In this document: piece after piece, positions 40,009-50,879 of the stretch
Layout: each line of letters opens with the position of its first letter
Numbering within the stretch: the first letter of the stretch is position 1
Assembly (NCBI GenBank): GCA_019828595.1
Contig: JAHQRK010000029.1
Span: 744,001 to 808,000, forward strand
DNA from: Aphanomyces cochlioides
Lineage: Eukaryota > Oomycota > Saprolegniomycetes > Saprolegniales > Verrucalvaceae
Direction: 5' to 3'
DNA length: 64,000 nt
The notes under the pieces: generated by a model
Databases searched by the model: none
The model's input: only the letters and a program-made list of their open reading frames with translations
Told to the model about the DNA's origin: nothing
Made by a program: the position numbers and the translations under genes

Positions 40009-41603
40009 AACTCAGCGCAGCAAATATAAGACCACCCAAATCTGAAGTGAAAATCTGCTGCTCACGAAGACATTCAGTTCAAGCGTCTAGAAGAGCAGGT
40101 CGAAACAATCGACTATGAAAATGGCACGACACTGAACATCAACTTCAATTCAAAGCCAAGCAGATCTCGAACAAATCAACTTCGAAACTCGAAGTATAGA
40201 CGAAAAAAATATAAAACCATGGACTTAAAACGCACGTTAAACTGTCAAAACGTTACGTTTTAAGACTAAAACTTGACGTTAAATAAGCGTTCTTGTGTCT
40301 AATCTGAGCCAGTGGCCTCCTGTTTGCAATTGACAGCACAAACCGATGCCAGCGGGCCCCAAACTCTCAGAAGAAGACCAAATCAGGATTCTCACGTTCA
40401 ATCGTGCCGGTTGGACCCAACAAGCCATCGCCGATGAGCTAGAAAGGTCCAAAACCGTCGTGCAACACTTCCTGACCAACCCCAATGGGTACGGAAAGAC
40501 CAAGCGAAGTGGTAGACCAAGAATTTTGACCCCGACGGCCGAGCGCCATTTGGTCCGAAGCGCTTCCAACTCCCTCAAGACAGCCAAGCAGTTCAAAAAA
40601 GAACTTTCCTTACCCATCGCTGAAAGGCCCATTCAACACTACCTCCACAAGTCGTATTGGCTCGTCCACAAGAAGCTCAAGAAGGCTCCTGCTCTCACTG
40701 AAGACGACAAGACCAATCGTGAAAGTTGGGCTAAGTGTCACGTCACTTGGACACAGCACGATTGGGATCGTATCGTCTTCAGTGACGAGAATCGATTCAA
40801 CATTGATGGCCCGGATGGATTTGCCTACTATTGGCATGACATCCGAAAGGAAGAGAAGTTTTTTCGAAGCGACAACAAGGCGGTGGTGGTGTCATGGTTT
40901 GGGGTGGATTCAGTCGTCATGGCACGACCCCCCTTGTGAAAGTTCAAGGAACAATGGACCGTTGGGCTTACGTGGAGATGTTAGGCGAGTATTTGTTGCC
41001 CTACATTGATGCCAACTACGGCAGAGACTGCATCTTCCAGCAGGATAATGCGCCAAGCCACGCTGCCGTCGATACTGGCGCATGGTTTCTCTAGCAAAAT
41101 GTTGAAGTTCTTGACTGGCCAGCGCACTCTCCTGACATGAATCCAATGGAGAATATATGGAGTCACATGGCGAGAGTTGTTTACCGCAATGGCCGCCAGT
41201 TTAACGACGTCCAGAGCCTGGAGAGTGCTGTTCGTCGAGCATGGGATGAAATTCCCAACTCTTTGCTTGATAGCTTACTCAATTCGATTCAGAAACGGTG
41301 TACTTGAGTCTTGATAGCTAAAGGAGGGCCTACGCCTTATTAGTATAAGTTTGGTTCGTCCTCTGGTCTTTTTTGTTGCTTGCTTTGGCCTGTGGTCTTA
41401 TAAATACTGCGTATATGGCGCAAACTTATTGACACTGCATAATGAGTACAGTCCGTAGTATGATCACCAGTCGTAGTCCAGAAGGTAGTTTGGACCAATT
41501 GTGTGCTAATTCTACCACTCAATGGCAGTGACTGTCAATGTGATCCAAGTAATGACTCAATTCAGGAAAAATAACGTCGGTCTTATTTTTGTTGCGCTGA
41601 GTT
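40009..41603 (+). mobile_element. Tc1-like transposon with clear ends
   Basis: The ends start AACTCAGCGCAGCAAATATA on the left and, as reverse complement, AACTCAGCGCAACAAAAATA on the right; the match continues through AGACC. TA duplications flank the element (40007-40008, 41604-41605). The length, 1,595 bp, is typical. The transposase inside is broken. Confidence 0.87.
40346..41307 (+). pseudogene. Tc1-like transposase, one frameshift and one stop
   Basis: It starts at ATG 40346. Two helix-turn-helix units occupy residues 1-110 (SEEDQIRILTFNRAGWTQQA; GKTKRSGRPRILT with a GRPR-like hook between them). The catalytic domain has the first Asp in IVFSDENRFN. The frame shifts near 40890 within GGTGGTGGTG, and the plus-one frame continues with MVWGGFSRHG, then the second Asp in FQQDNAPSHAA. 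A stop TAG at 41092-41094 interrupts before VLDWPAHSPDMNPMENIW, which has the catalytic Glu of the DD34E class. The end is at about 41307. Both lesions inactivate it. Confidence 0.85.
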
Positions 41604-41605
41604 TA

Positions 41606-42458
41606 TTGGTTACCACTTGAGACCTAAATAACGTTTAATAATAAATAGGTTAAACGCAAAAATCCGTAGGTCGAACTTATTACAGTCTACGTTATATAAT
41701 AAAACCATGTGAGATCAAATTGGCCAGAATGCAGTCTGCAGCTGATGTGCCCATACTGTCTAGATTTGTTTTATAGCCGACCGGGGAATTTAAGGATATC
41801 ACATTCTAAACTATCTCTGGTCGTCCGTTGTATATCGGTTTTCGTGCGATCCCATTTCAGAAACCCTCTTGCTGAACAGGGGGATCATGTCGGACAGATT
41901 TATACTTGAAGTTTGTATGAGTGACGCCCCTCCTTATCAAACATAACAACAGCCAACGCCGGTGATCTGAAGAATTCCATGCGAATCAACATCTGAATGG
42001 TGCCACGTTTGATGACGTCGCAACAAAAATTAACAATTCTCAATCGTGGCACGACTGACAACTCGTGGACACACCCAACTTCAAACTCTGTACGTTGAGA
42101 TTGGATAGCATCAATCCAAGGAGAATATGGCATTCCCTACGGCTTTGCTTTCTTCTTTCAACTCTCAAGCAGCTCGAATTGACGCTCGACGTCCCTCGTC
42201 ACTGCTTGCACGACACCTTTTTAGATTTCCCCCCCGGGACCAAACTCAGTCATACAGATGAAGAAATGATTACAGTCAAGGGAGAACATGGGTGCAGCCG
42301 GCCATTGTTGCTTCCAACCTTCCAGCTACAGCGTCGGTAAATTTCTCGGCACGTTCTTTACATCGCCCAGCGCAACACATTACGACGACAAGCAACCACG
42401 CAAAGTCAATCGGGTGGTGTGCTCTTGACGTTGACCATTCTGCAATTTGCACTCGACC
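41606..42458. other. Upstream region of Gly-rich copy 3
   Basis: No gene is seen. From about 41930 on it matches the upstream regions of Gly-rich copies 1 and 2 in blocks (ACACCCAACTTCAAA, GTCAAGGGAGAACATGGG, GCGCAACACATTACGACGAC). These blocks may include the promoter. A run of eight C is at 42228-42235. Confidence 0.55.
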
Positions 42459-43046
42459 ATGCGTATCTTGCTTCCGTTTGTTATTGCTGTTGCTGCTACT
42501 ACTGCCTTGAGCCAAGAACAGGCCATTCAATCCGATGGTTTTGAAGAATCACGTGCCTTGCTGGCCACTGCTCGCGGACCTCGCAATGGTGGTGGCGCCC
42601 CTCGAGGCGGCGGCGGTGGCGGTCCACGCGGCGGTGGTCGCGGTCAACCCGGTGGTGGTGGCGGCTCTCGAGGCGGCGGCGGTGGCGGTCCACGCGGCGG
42701 TGGTCGCGGTCAACCCGGTGGTGGTGGCGGTCCACGCGGCGGTGGTCGCGGTCAACCCGGCGGTGGTGGCGGTCAACGCAGTGGCTTCTCGTTACGCAGT
42801 GTTGGTCGTGCAGTTCTTCAAGGAAGTGGCTTGTCTTCACGCGGTATTGCCCGTTCAATTGGTCAATTTGCTGGGTCTGCAGCTCGTTCTTATCTCCAAA
42901 ACGATGTTGCCGCGGATGTCGTCGCTGCTGATGAAAACGACCATGCCGGGGGGCAACACAGCTCCAAGCGTGGTTGACAGCGCCGCGGGGGCAAGCGACG
43001 TCAACGTCGAAGTCGCCGTTCTGCAGCTGCTTATGTGGATGCGTGA
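42459..43046 (+). pseudogene. Small secreted Gly-rich protein, copy 3, with a nonsense codon
   Basis: It starts at ATG 42459 with the same signal peptide as copies 1 and 2 (MRILLPFVIAVAATTALSQ). The Gly-rich region is longer and of different style (GGGGGGPRGGGRGQPGG repeated three times), before the shared block SGFSLRSVGRAVLQGSG and SAARSYLQNDVAADVVAADE. A TGA at 42975-42977 stops it at SSKRG. The same frame then continues with the basic tail (QRRGGKRRQRRSRRSAAAY) to a second stop at 43044-43046. Copy 1 has CGA (Arg) at this position, so one C-to-T change truncated the tail by about 23 residues. A shortened protein may still be made. Confidence 0.72.
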
Positions 43047-43285
43047 ATTGGTACAGGGTGCTCACCTTGAAGTACTCAGTAGTAGGAAGATAGGATTAAG
43101 ACCATAATTGAGCCTTCGATGTTCAAAAGTAGACGGACGGCACTGGATGTAATCCATCGAGATAGTGCTGCCGCAACTAAACCAAGCGAAAATGTGGAGA
43201 CAGCTTTCACACGGCCATGTGTGTGCGATTTGGGAGAGAAAAGCCATGTCTTTGACAAATCCATTGAGTCAAGTCAGAGGTGGTA

Positions 43286-43591
43286 TTATACCATCGCAAG
43301 TAGCATGGATGGAAGAATTGCAAAGAAAGCGAAACCAAGATCTCCAGTGGCCCAAATCATGGCGTTTGTAGGATTCATGCGAAGGACCGTACTAGCCAGT
43401 GGCATCTTTCCCGCCGTCAATGGAGAGACAAGCAACGCCAGCGCACCCAAACCACTTTCAAAGCGGATATTCCAGCCGTAGACATGGCCACCGATCCCAG
43501 GTAATTTACGTACCATGAGCTCATCATGGGCTCGACGTTGCCGCAAAGTTTTAACGGACGAGTCTGTTGGGATAGACCACAGCGGCGACAC
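43286..43591 (-). pseudogene. APC permease remnant beside Gly-rich copy 3
   Basis: One open frame joins an amino-terminal piece (KLPGIGGHVYGWNIRFESGL) directly to a middle piece (MIWATGDLGFAFFAILPS) of the permease. The segments between them, including the GGSYGLAR signature, are reduced to a degenerate stretch. The arrangement and the internal deletion are like those of the remnants beside Gly-rich copies 1 and 2. Confidence 0.65.
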
Positions 43592-44677
43592 TATGTATCA
43601 AAGTCAAATCAAACTTTCGACGGCTTTCGTGGGACGGACAGGTCTCTGAATTGCTACTCCACAGAGCTTGGTCTACAATACTAGTCATTGTACCAGTAGC
43701 TGATCAAAGACTGCGCGGCGGCGATCGACAACAAACGCGCAACCATGCCTGGAACCACTGGACGTTTCATATATAGCGCGCTATCAATAACATCCTATCG
43801 TTGTGGCCAAAACTATTCATAGTAGCGCCAATTTTAACCAGGTTGGTTGTATTTATGGCAGCCAGCGATCTTTTACAATGCTCAATATTGCCTTTTCAAG
43901 GAAACACTCGTAACGAAAAATAGACTGCAAAAACTGCTTTTTTTGCTTCCACGACGCCAGAAGCAGTGGACATCGATCAACATGGGCGACACACATTGCA
44001 ACCAGTACGCCGTGCAGTTGAGAGAAAAAACTTGCCAACGATCTCTACAAAGTTGAGATGTCATCTTCCATCGTCGATCCGCTACAAAGTATGACATTTT
44101 TTATCATGCAACACACACTGCTGCCTTACAAATGTGAATTAGACAAGAATTTTCCTGCCACATGCTTCGATTTCACCGACACGACTCGTCAAGATCTCTA
44201 TTGACCGTCCCAACTGAGTCGACGTTAGTGTTTGTCAGCGGTAGCTTTGCTAGCAAACGCACGAAATTCCAGCCACGTCTTGGCCGATGCCGCGGTGTTT
44301 CTGTCCATTCAAACTATACTGACTGTGCAGGAATAGTATGAAATCGCATGAAGCTTACGTATCTTTCCTGCCGATTGTCCTATACCAAGCAATTCGACAA
44401 TGGAATCCTGGTTGTCGTTGACACCAAGTCGAACATTTTCCACGTCGTTCCTTATCGCATATACACGACAATTCACGCACACTACAATGTTTTAGTCCAG
44501 CCCGTGATTAGCAGTCTACTAGTATTCTTAGATTCAATTTTGCCACCACGGCGCTGAGTCTGGTACTGCGTTGGGCGGTGTATTCCAAGCAAGCATCGCA
44601 AATACATCATTCAGACACGACCGACAGTTCCAGCCGCACATCTCTCTTTGACAACAGGCGGCAGAAAATTTCAAGCT
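43592..44677. other. Intergenic region, no gene seen
   Basis: Parts of 43620-43760 resemble 28430-28510, another trace of the duplicated unit. I see no coding content in the remainder. Confidence 0.4.
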
Positions 44678-46147
44678 GATCCGGAAGACTGCGCCAATGT
44701 GTATCATATTTGGGCGCTCGCCGTCCTCGGTGGGCAATTCTACGGTGGAATGAAAGCTACGAGACGGGATTTCTGCCGTTCTTTTTTGCGCAGCTTATGT
44801 CGTCTACATTTCGTGTATCTCTGAAGTCGGTGGCAAAGTGCCCGGTGGCTCCTACGGTCTAGCGCGAGCAGTCTTTGGATTCTATCCTGGCTTTCTCTTG
44901 GGCTGCCTCGAAATCCTCGAGTATACGTCGTTTAGCTCCGTCTCGATTCTATTCCTTGCGAATTATATCACCGACTACTTTGGCATCCCAACTACCAGCC
45001 GATCATGTGGTTAATCTTTTATGCCTTCTTTATCACGCTGCTTGAATCCAAAGGCAAATATGTCTGGCGCTTCATGCTCGTCTTTGTCGTCTTATGTCTT
45101 CTTCCAACCATTTTGTACGTTTTTGGCTCGCTTCCGTACGTAAACGTGAGATCCAATGGAGCTTTGATTGATCCCGACACGAACGCCACGATCTGGGCGA
45201 CTGGAAATCTGGATTCCGCGTTCTTTGCCATACTTCCATCTACAACCGTCGCTTACGGTGGCATTGAATCGCTGACTGTCGTCACTGGATTTGTCAAAGA
45301 CTCTGTCCCAAAAGGCACGGTCGCAGCCGTCTGGACGCTGTTTGTCTCAAACATTGCGCTTGTTTTAGTCGCTGCTGCGTTGCCTCCAGGCTTGGAGGCC
45401 ACCGCTAGTGACGACTTTTTTCTCGATCGCGGGCTCAGCTTGGGTCTTGGCTTTTCGCGAGATTTATCGCAGTGGTTGATGATTCCAGCTCAAATGGGCA
45501 TGGCATTTGGTTTCTTTATCCCGTACGCGCGCTTGACTCAAGCGATGGCCGATTCCAACTTGCTACCAGCCTTTCTACGTATTCAAGGCCAGAGGACGAC
45601 CAAGCGAGCGATGATTATTTCGTCCGCATTGGGGTACATTTTATGCGTCGTCTCCTTCTACAGTCCAAAATTCCAAGCCACGCTGCAGAATATTTCAATC
45701 GTCGCAGCTTCCATCTGCTATGCCAGTCAAACATACGGCTTTGTCTTGCTCCGTACAACATACAAGATCGACACGTCGGGATACAAGAGTCCTTATGGAC
45801 TCTACGGTGCCTACTATGTATGGTTTGTCTCGTTCTTGTTGTTTTTATCCATTGCGGGTGGTTTTCAAGATGACGATGGCATCGCAATCATCTCGACTGT
45901 TGTCTTCATTGCGATGATGACTGGCTATTACCGATTTGGATGTCAAGAACGACAAACCGTGTCGGACGAGGAACACTCGTCGATCTTTAAATTCAGCGTC
46001 ATGCGATTCAACAAGCAACGTGCAAAGAAGTGCAGCCGAGCGTCTGCAGCGCGTTCGACAGTTCGTTCAGCTGTGCTCTCGACAAGGATGCCGTCGCTGA
46101 AACGCATCCTATCCGGCAACAGTCAACGTATTGCCATTCAGCAATAG
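44678..46147 (+). pseudogene. APC permease with an intact C-terminal two thirds and a frameshifted start
   Basis: The amino end begins at DPEDCANVYHIWALAVLGG and shifts near 44735, near 44785 and near 44990. The pieces between read WNESYETGFLPFF and VVYISCISEVGGKVPGGSYG with the LARAVFGFYPGF signature. From 45005 to 46147 one open frame of 380 codons includes all later membrane segments (TTVAYGGIESLTVVTGF, IPYARLTQAMADSNLLP, YKSPYGLYGAYYVW) and the EEHSSIFKFSVMRFN tail with a basic end. Three one-base lesions in 300 bp make a functional product unlikely. It is one of the better preserved copies and is the nearest to the minus-strand copy at 46.5-47.9 kb, tail to tail. Confidence 0.85.
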
Positions 46148-46492
46148 CATTTTCACCATTCGATGGTTGAGACTAGACGCGACGGCCACAATCTACTGAA
46201 AAATTGTCTGGGCTTAACTTTAACAGCAGCAATTTACTGAAGTCGGCATTTGGCCTGCGCGACACCTCATTCTGAAGAAGTACATACAACCATACACTAC
46301 GGAGGACAAACTATTCCTCCCCCTACTGACGGAATCAACGGTGTATATCGCGCTCAACACCGAAGACAGCAAGTATTCATTGCAAAGACTGCATTGAGAA
46401 TTCGAATTCAGACTAGCGACTTTGTCAATGTTTTTATCATGGTAATAGTCGAATACCATTGTTAAATCGTCAAAATTCACCATGAACATGAA
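46148..46492. other. Region between two tail-to-tail permease copies
   Basis: No gene is seen; it probably holds the 3' ends of both copies. Confidence 0.4.
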
Positions 46493-47895
46493 TCAAGCAT
46501 GGCTTGCGAGACGCATTCTGGCCAAAGAAATTACTTTATTACGTGATTTCATTGATAGAATGCTCGTCATGCGACCACGGAGAGTCCCCTCTTTCGTGTT
46601 AGTATACACGTCGGGCATTATGATTGAAATTGTACATATCTTCTGTCTACTTGTTGGGATTTGCGTTTTTGCTGTCGTATTGACACTTGGACCTTTTTTG
46701 CCGCCGAGATGATCGACAGACGTGACATTTGACTCGTGCCACCGTTGGACGATCGGTTGGATTTCTTCTTTGTTGAATTTCATCACACTGAATTTGAAAA
46801 TCGACGCGTATTCGTCCTGCGACACGATTTGGTTGGCTTGGCATCCAAATCGATAATAGACCGTCATGACATCAAGAAAGACGACCGTCGAGACAATTGC
46901 AATCCCATCGTCGCCTTGAAATCCACCCGCAATCGAGAGAAAGAGACACAACGATACAAGCCAGACGTAGTAAGCACCACATATCCCATACGGGCTTTTG
47001 TAACCTGTCGTGTCGATCTTGTACGTGGTCCGAAGCAAGACAAAGCCGTACGTTTGGCTGGCATAGCAAATCGACGCTGCGAGATCGAAATGTTCTGAAG
47101 CGTGGCTTGGAATTTCGGACTCACGTACGAAACGACACAAAGAAAATAGCCAAAGATCGACGACATAATCATCGCTCGCTTGGTTGTCTTTTGCCCTTTG
47201 ATTCCGAGAAACGACGGCAATAAATTCGAGTCGGCCATTGCTTGGGTCAGTCGAGCATATGGGATAAAACATCCAAATGCCATGCCCATTATTTGGGCTG
47301 GAATCATGAGCCACTCGGACAATTGAGGAGAAAATCCAAGGCCCAAGTTTAATCCTTGGTCTAAGAAATAGGCTGGATGTTTCATCCAGGCCTGGAGGCA
47401 ACGCCGCAGTGACTAAAACGAGAGCAATGTTGGAGATAAACAGCGTCCAGACGGCTGCAACTGTGCCTTTCGGAACCGAGTACCCAGGATCTTTGGCAAA
47501 TCCAGTCGCAACAGTAAGTGACTCAATGCCTCCGTAGCCCACAGTTGTCGAAGGAAGCAATGCAAAGAAAGCCGAGCCAATGTCACCCGTAGCCCAGGTT
47601 GTGTCGTTTGTATCAGGATCAACGAGGGCGCCATTCGTTCTCAAATCCCAGTACGGAATCGAGCTAAAGACATACAAGATGGTTGGCAAGAGGCTTGGAA
47701 TCACAAACAAGAGCATGAACCACCAGACGTATTTGCCTTTGGATTCGAGTAGCGCAATAAAGAATGCATAGAAAAGAAACCAAAGGAGCGGCTGGAAGTC
47801 GGAATCCCATTCAAAGTAGTCGGTGGCAAATCCAGCCACGTACAGCACCGAGACGGCAGCAAACGACGTGTACTCGAGGATTTCAAGGCAGCCCT
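46493..47895 (-). pseudogene. APC permease, truncated start and two compensating frameshifts
   Basis: The homology begins abruptly at GCLEILEYTSFAAVSVLY (47.9 kb); the sequence before it (47896-48025) is unrelated, so the first three segments are missing. The frame is open down to 46493, but from about 47385 to 47072 it is read in the wrong frame. There the correct frame (LGLGFSPQLSEWLMIPAQ, IPYARLTQAMADSNLLP, SPKFQATLQNISI) is open in another register. A lesion after PPGLDE and a two-base loss at GCTGCGA(GC)GATCG account for this, and they cancel out. One extra Ile codon lies in PAQIMGMAFG. The conserved tail QDEYASIFKFSVMKFN is followed by about 100 residues unlike the other copies. Confidence 0.83.
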
Positions 47896-48025
47896 CTATG
47901 TAGTGATTTCCATCCAAGGATCTCCATCCGAGTCGCGGGTCAGGACGGCGAAATGCGTTTCGGCGATGTGGTTTGTTCAACTTTAGACTTGCATGCGAGA
48001 CAAGCATCGCAATCTCGTCATCCAA

Positions 48026-49300
48026 ATGTCGCTCATCTCTTGGTTCGCGTTCACGACGCTCAAGGCATCAGCTCACATCGTGTGCTGCACTCTCCATCAC
48101 TGCGGAACTGAAGTCAATATGCAATGAACAACTCAACTCGACGCAACGACATGGGAGCTCAACGTACCGACGAAAGAGTAAATTGTGTATCGACAAAGTG
48201 CAGCTCAGGGTTGTTTGTAGAAAGATAGCGAAAACTTTAGTACCATCACGAACGATTTAAAGTATTCTAGCGCGAAGACACAGGTATTCCCCATCGCATT
48301 CAATTATTTCTCGAGAAATGGCCTATCCTTCTGCTCACACTAACGATTCTTGCTGCTTGGATGGATCTTCCCTGAATCAACAGGTTATCAAGAAACGAAA
48401 TTAATGCGCAAAATCGTATGGCCCTTTGCTTCCTAGACCAACGCAGCAGCTTCGTCACTTTGCAGTACGTGGGACCCACAAAGCATTCGTGATCTGCTAC
48501 TACTGAACAAATGCTGCACTTTCCCATTGCAGCGGTTATTAATAGAGAAAGAGATGGGTTTCATGCTGTTTTTCGTTGGGCTGTAAGCCACTCTGCATTA
48601 GAAGCCGCGATAAAACTCTCCGTGAAGCCAGCGTGTTGCGAACATCTACCGTACGACCGACGTTGAATGTCAACCATGTTGAATACAGCAGCTCAGTGAC
48701 GAAATCATCGACCGACTTTGGTGTAGCATTGCCGCAATACTTTGATAGATAGATATTTCAAAAATGCATTCAGCAGTCCTATCTACATCAAAAGATTGAG
48801 TAAACTCAATCGAGAAGACGCCGGTTGACAATTGGAGAGCTTTATCCTGGTACATGGATGGGAATCACACTAGTGACTAAGCGGGAGATCCTAATATCTC
48901 TCAGCGTTGCATGGCATGTTCAAATACAAAAGGGGCTGAGTTCCCCCTCGAAACCGGCGTCGCAGGCATCACGCTTGCAAGTAACATCAACACAACCTAA
49001 GGCATCCCATAGCTTTCCTCTATGTAATCGCTTTCCCAGAACACACGAGACCATCCTGAACTGTATCAACCGAGCGAGACTGGTCCTCGCCGTACTGTTT
49101 CAAAGCACACCAACAATGCTGGAGGCCTATTGCTTATGCAGGAACCGATATAACACCGCAGATGTCGTTGAGATTGAAGATTGTTGACTATTGTCAGTAG
49201 AAAAATGTATCCTCCTCATCAATCAACCCACGAAAGCAACCTTTCGCCGTCAAGATAAACTTCCAAGCGTGCAAGTTTGAGTTACCAATTAGATAAAGTA
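48026..49300. other. Intergenic region, no gene seen
   Basis: 1.27 kb with short open stretches on both strands and no recognisable protein content or repeats. Confidence 0.4.
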
Positions 49301-49512
49301 TTGTCTTTTTCACCCAAATTTGTATTTTTTTTTAACAAAATCGAATTCGATTCCAAATCGATTCGATCATACTGAAGTCAAGTATAAATGGAAAGTATGG
49401 CAAACGTCCCAAATTAATTACACGTGTGTCTGGGTGTGTTTTGCGTGAATTAGGTAAATACTCGATTCTGATTGGCTGAGCGATTTGCAGATCGACTTGA
49501 AAAATCGATACA
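49301..49512. mobile_element. Half copy of the TTGTCTTTTTCACC MITE
   Basis: After TA (49299-49300) it follows the left half of the 36.1-kb palindromic MITE closely, up to TTGAAAAATCGATAC, then diverges. The right half is replaced by another sequence with its own inverted repeat (49555-49680). Confidence 0.7.
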
Positions 49513-49554
49513 TCTGCTGCATCTATGATAAAAACATGATCTTTTTGTATTAGA

Positions 49555-49680
49555 GTGTGATAGGAAATCTATCACAGTTGCCTGAAAAACATTTTCAAAA
49601 CAAATTTTTGACTTGATTTCAGTATACAGATCTGAAATGTGCAAAATTCTGAGCAACTGTGATAGAGATTCTATCACGGT
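49555..49680. repeat. Imperfect inverted repeat
   Basis: GTGATAGGAAATCTATCACAGTTGC near 49556 is mirrored by GCAACTGTGATAGAGATTCTATCAC near 49655. Each half is also itself a GTGATAG..CTATCAC palindrome. No protein is encoded. Confidence 0.55.
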
Positions 49681-50068
49681 TTCTCAACAAACAAATATTG
49701 GCAGATATGAAGCTTCATTTAGTCGCCAACGTCACGCAGTAAAGCAGTGAAGCGATGTCGTGAAAGCCAAACTGGGTATGTCATACCGGAGATCGGAGCA
49801 ATTCGGGGTGCCAGTCTGCCTCCTCAACCGCCCAATCTTTAGCTGACTCGTCCAAACTCTACCCAACTTTTTGTTTTCGCTGCTACAAAACCACCACGAT
49901 TCATGGGCTACTCATTTCCGGCACGGAAGGCTTTCGCTGCAATGAATGCGCTGAAGCGGCCACCCAGCTTGGCACAAGGATTGGCATTCGTCCAATTGAA
50001 ACATGCACAGACGCCAAGGCCAAGGACTTTGCCATTACGTTTCATTTGCGCAAGTCTCCCGAATCTAT

Positions 50069-50121
50069 GACCATGTGGCGTGGGTTCGCAAATCTCAGTC
50101 CAAAACATGCTGTGTGAGTTG
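50069..50121 (+). repeat. Start of a retrotransposon LTR (partial)
   Basis: About 53 bp match the sequence that begins at 53668 (GTGGG.GCGCAA.TCTCAG, ACATGCTGTGTGAGTTGAGTGGCTTGGGA). This is probably the start of the long terminal repeat of the chromovirus whose remains follow. It is cut off by the hAT fragment. Confidence 0.6.
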
Positions 50122-50122
50122 A

Positions 50123-50790
50123 GTGGCTTGGGACTCCCAAGCCAACCTGTTTGGAAAAGTCATGTCTGCTAAAGAGCGATTGGGAAAGTCTTCAGTTATG
50201 GTAGTAAAGTACATTCGGAGCTCTCATTTCCTTGGTGGAGTCTTTGCAAAATTATGTATGGAGAAATACAAAAAGAATTACACCCTACATCTCTTTACGA
50301 AGACACGGTGGTCGACAGCTAAGTTCATGTTGTCACGTCTCCTTCTAGTAAAATCAGCTATACGAGCTCTTTTCACAGACGAGCAGACCCAAAATTTTGA
50401 TTTCGATCCTCAAATTCAAGCTTTAGTTCTCTCTGCATCATTCTGGACAAGTGTAATTGATCTCGACAACTTCCTTCAACCCATTTGTCAGTGCTTGGGA
50501 TATTTAGAAAGTGACCACGCTTCGTTCTCCTCGGTTTATGCATGCTTTTTGTACTTGAAAGTAGAGCTGGTTGCTGTGACTCTACGACAAAATTTTGACA
50601 AAATTTTGACTTTTACTACTGGTGACATCATATCTCTTATTCACAAGAGATTCAAGAGTATTTACTCGCCGAGCCATTGCCTGGCCTTTATAACTGATCC
50701 AGTTTTTCAGAGGTCTCCGATGAAGACTTGATCACGGAGATCGGCAAGATATTTGGTGCTCTGAAGAATGGATCTGACATCCAGAAGTTG
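50123..50790 (+). pseudogene. hAT transposase fragment (RNase H-like domain part)
   Basis: About 200 codons carry blocks of the hAT catalytic region: LFTKTRWSTAKFMLSRLLLV, SASFWTSVIDLDNFLQPICQ, LESDHASFSSVYACFLYLK, KRFKSIYSPSHCLAFITDP. A shift near 50705 leads to SDEDLITEIGKIF. The amino-terminal finger, the first catalytic residues and the carboxyl dimerisation block are missing. It lies between an LTR piece and gypsy reverse transcriptase, so it is an older insertion or recombination product. Confidence 0.65.
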
Positions 50791-50879
50791 TTAAAAAATG
50801 AGTTGGTAATGGATATGAGTGTCACCGACATCGATACAAGAAAACTTCAGTACTTTGGACGTTTCGACCGGATTATCGA

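Noticed and set aside
42499..43107. Long open frames on both strands over the Gly-rich repeats of copy 3 (about 190 codons each), one giving Val/Ala-rich and one His/Arg-rich protein
   Set aside because: They are by-products of a GGT/GGC-type repeat that is stop-free in all frames. Only the frame with the signal peptide and conserved core is shared among copies.
48825..49187. 120-codon ORF between permease and MITE
   Set aside because: No domain, signal peptide or relative in the window. The composition is not convincing.
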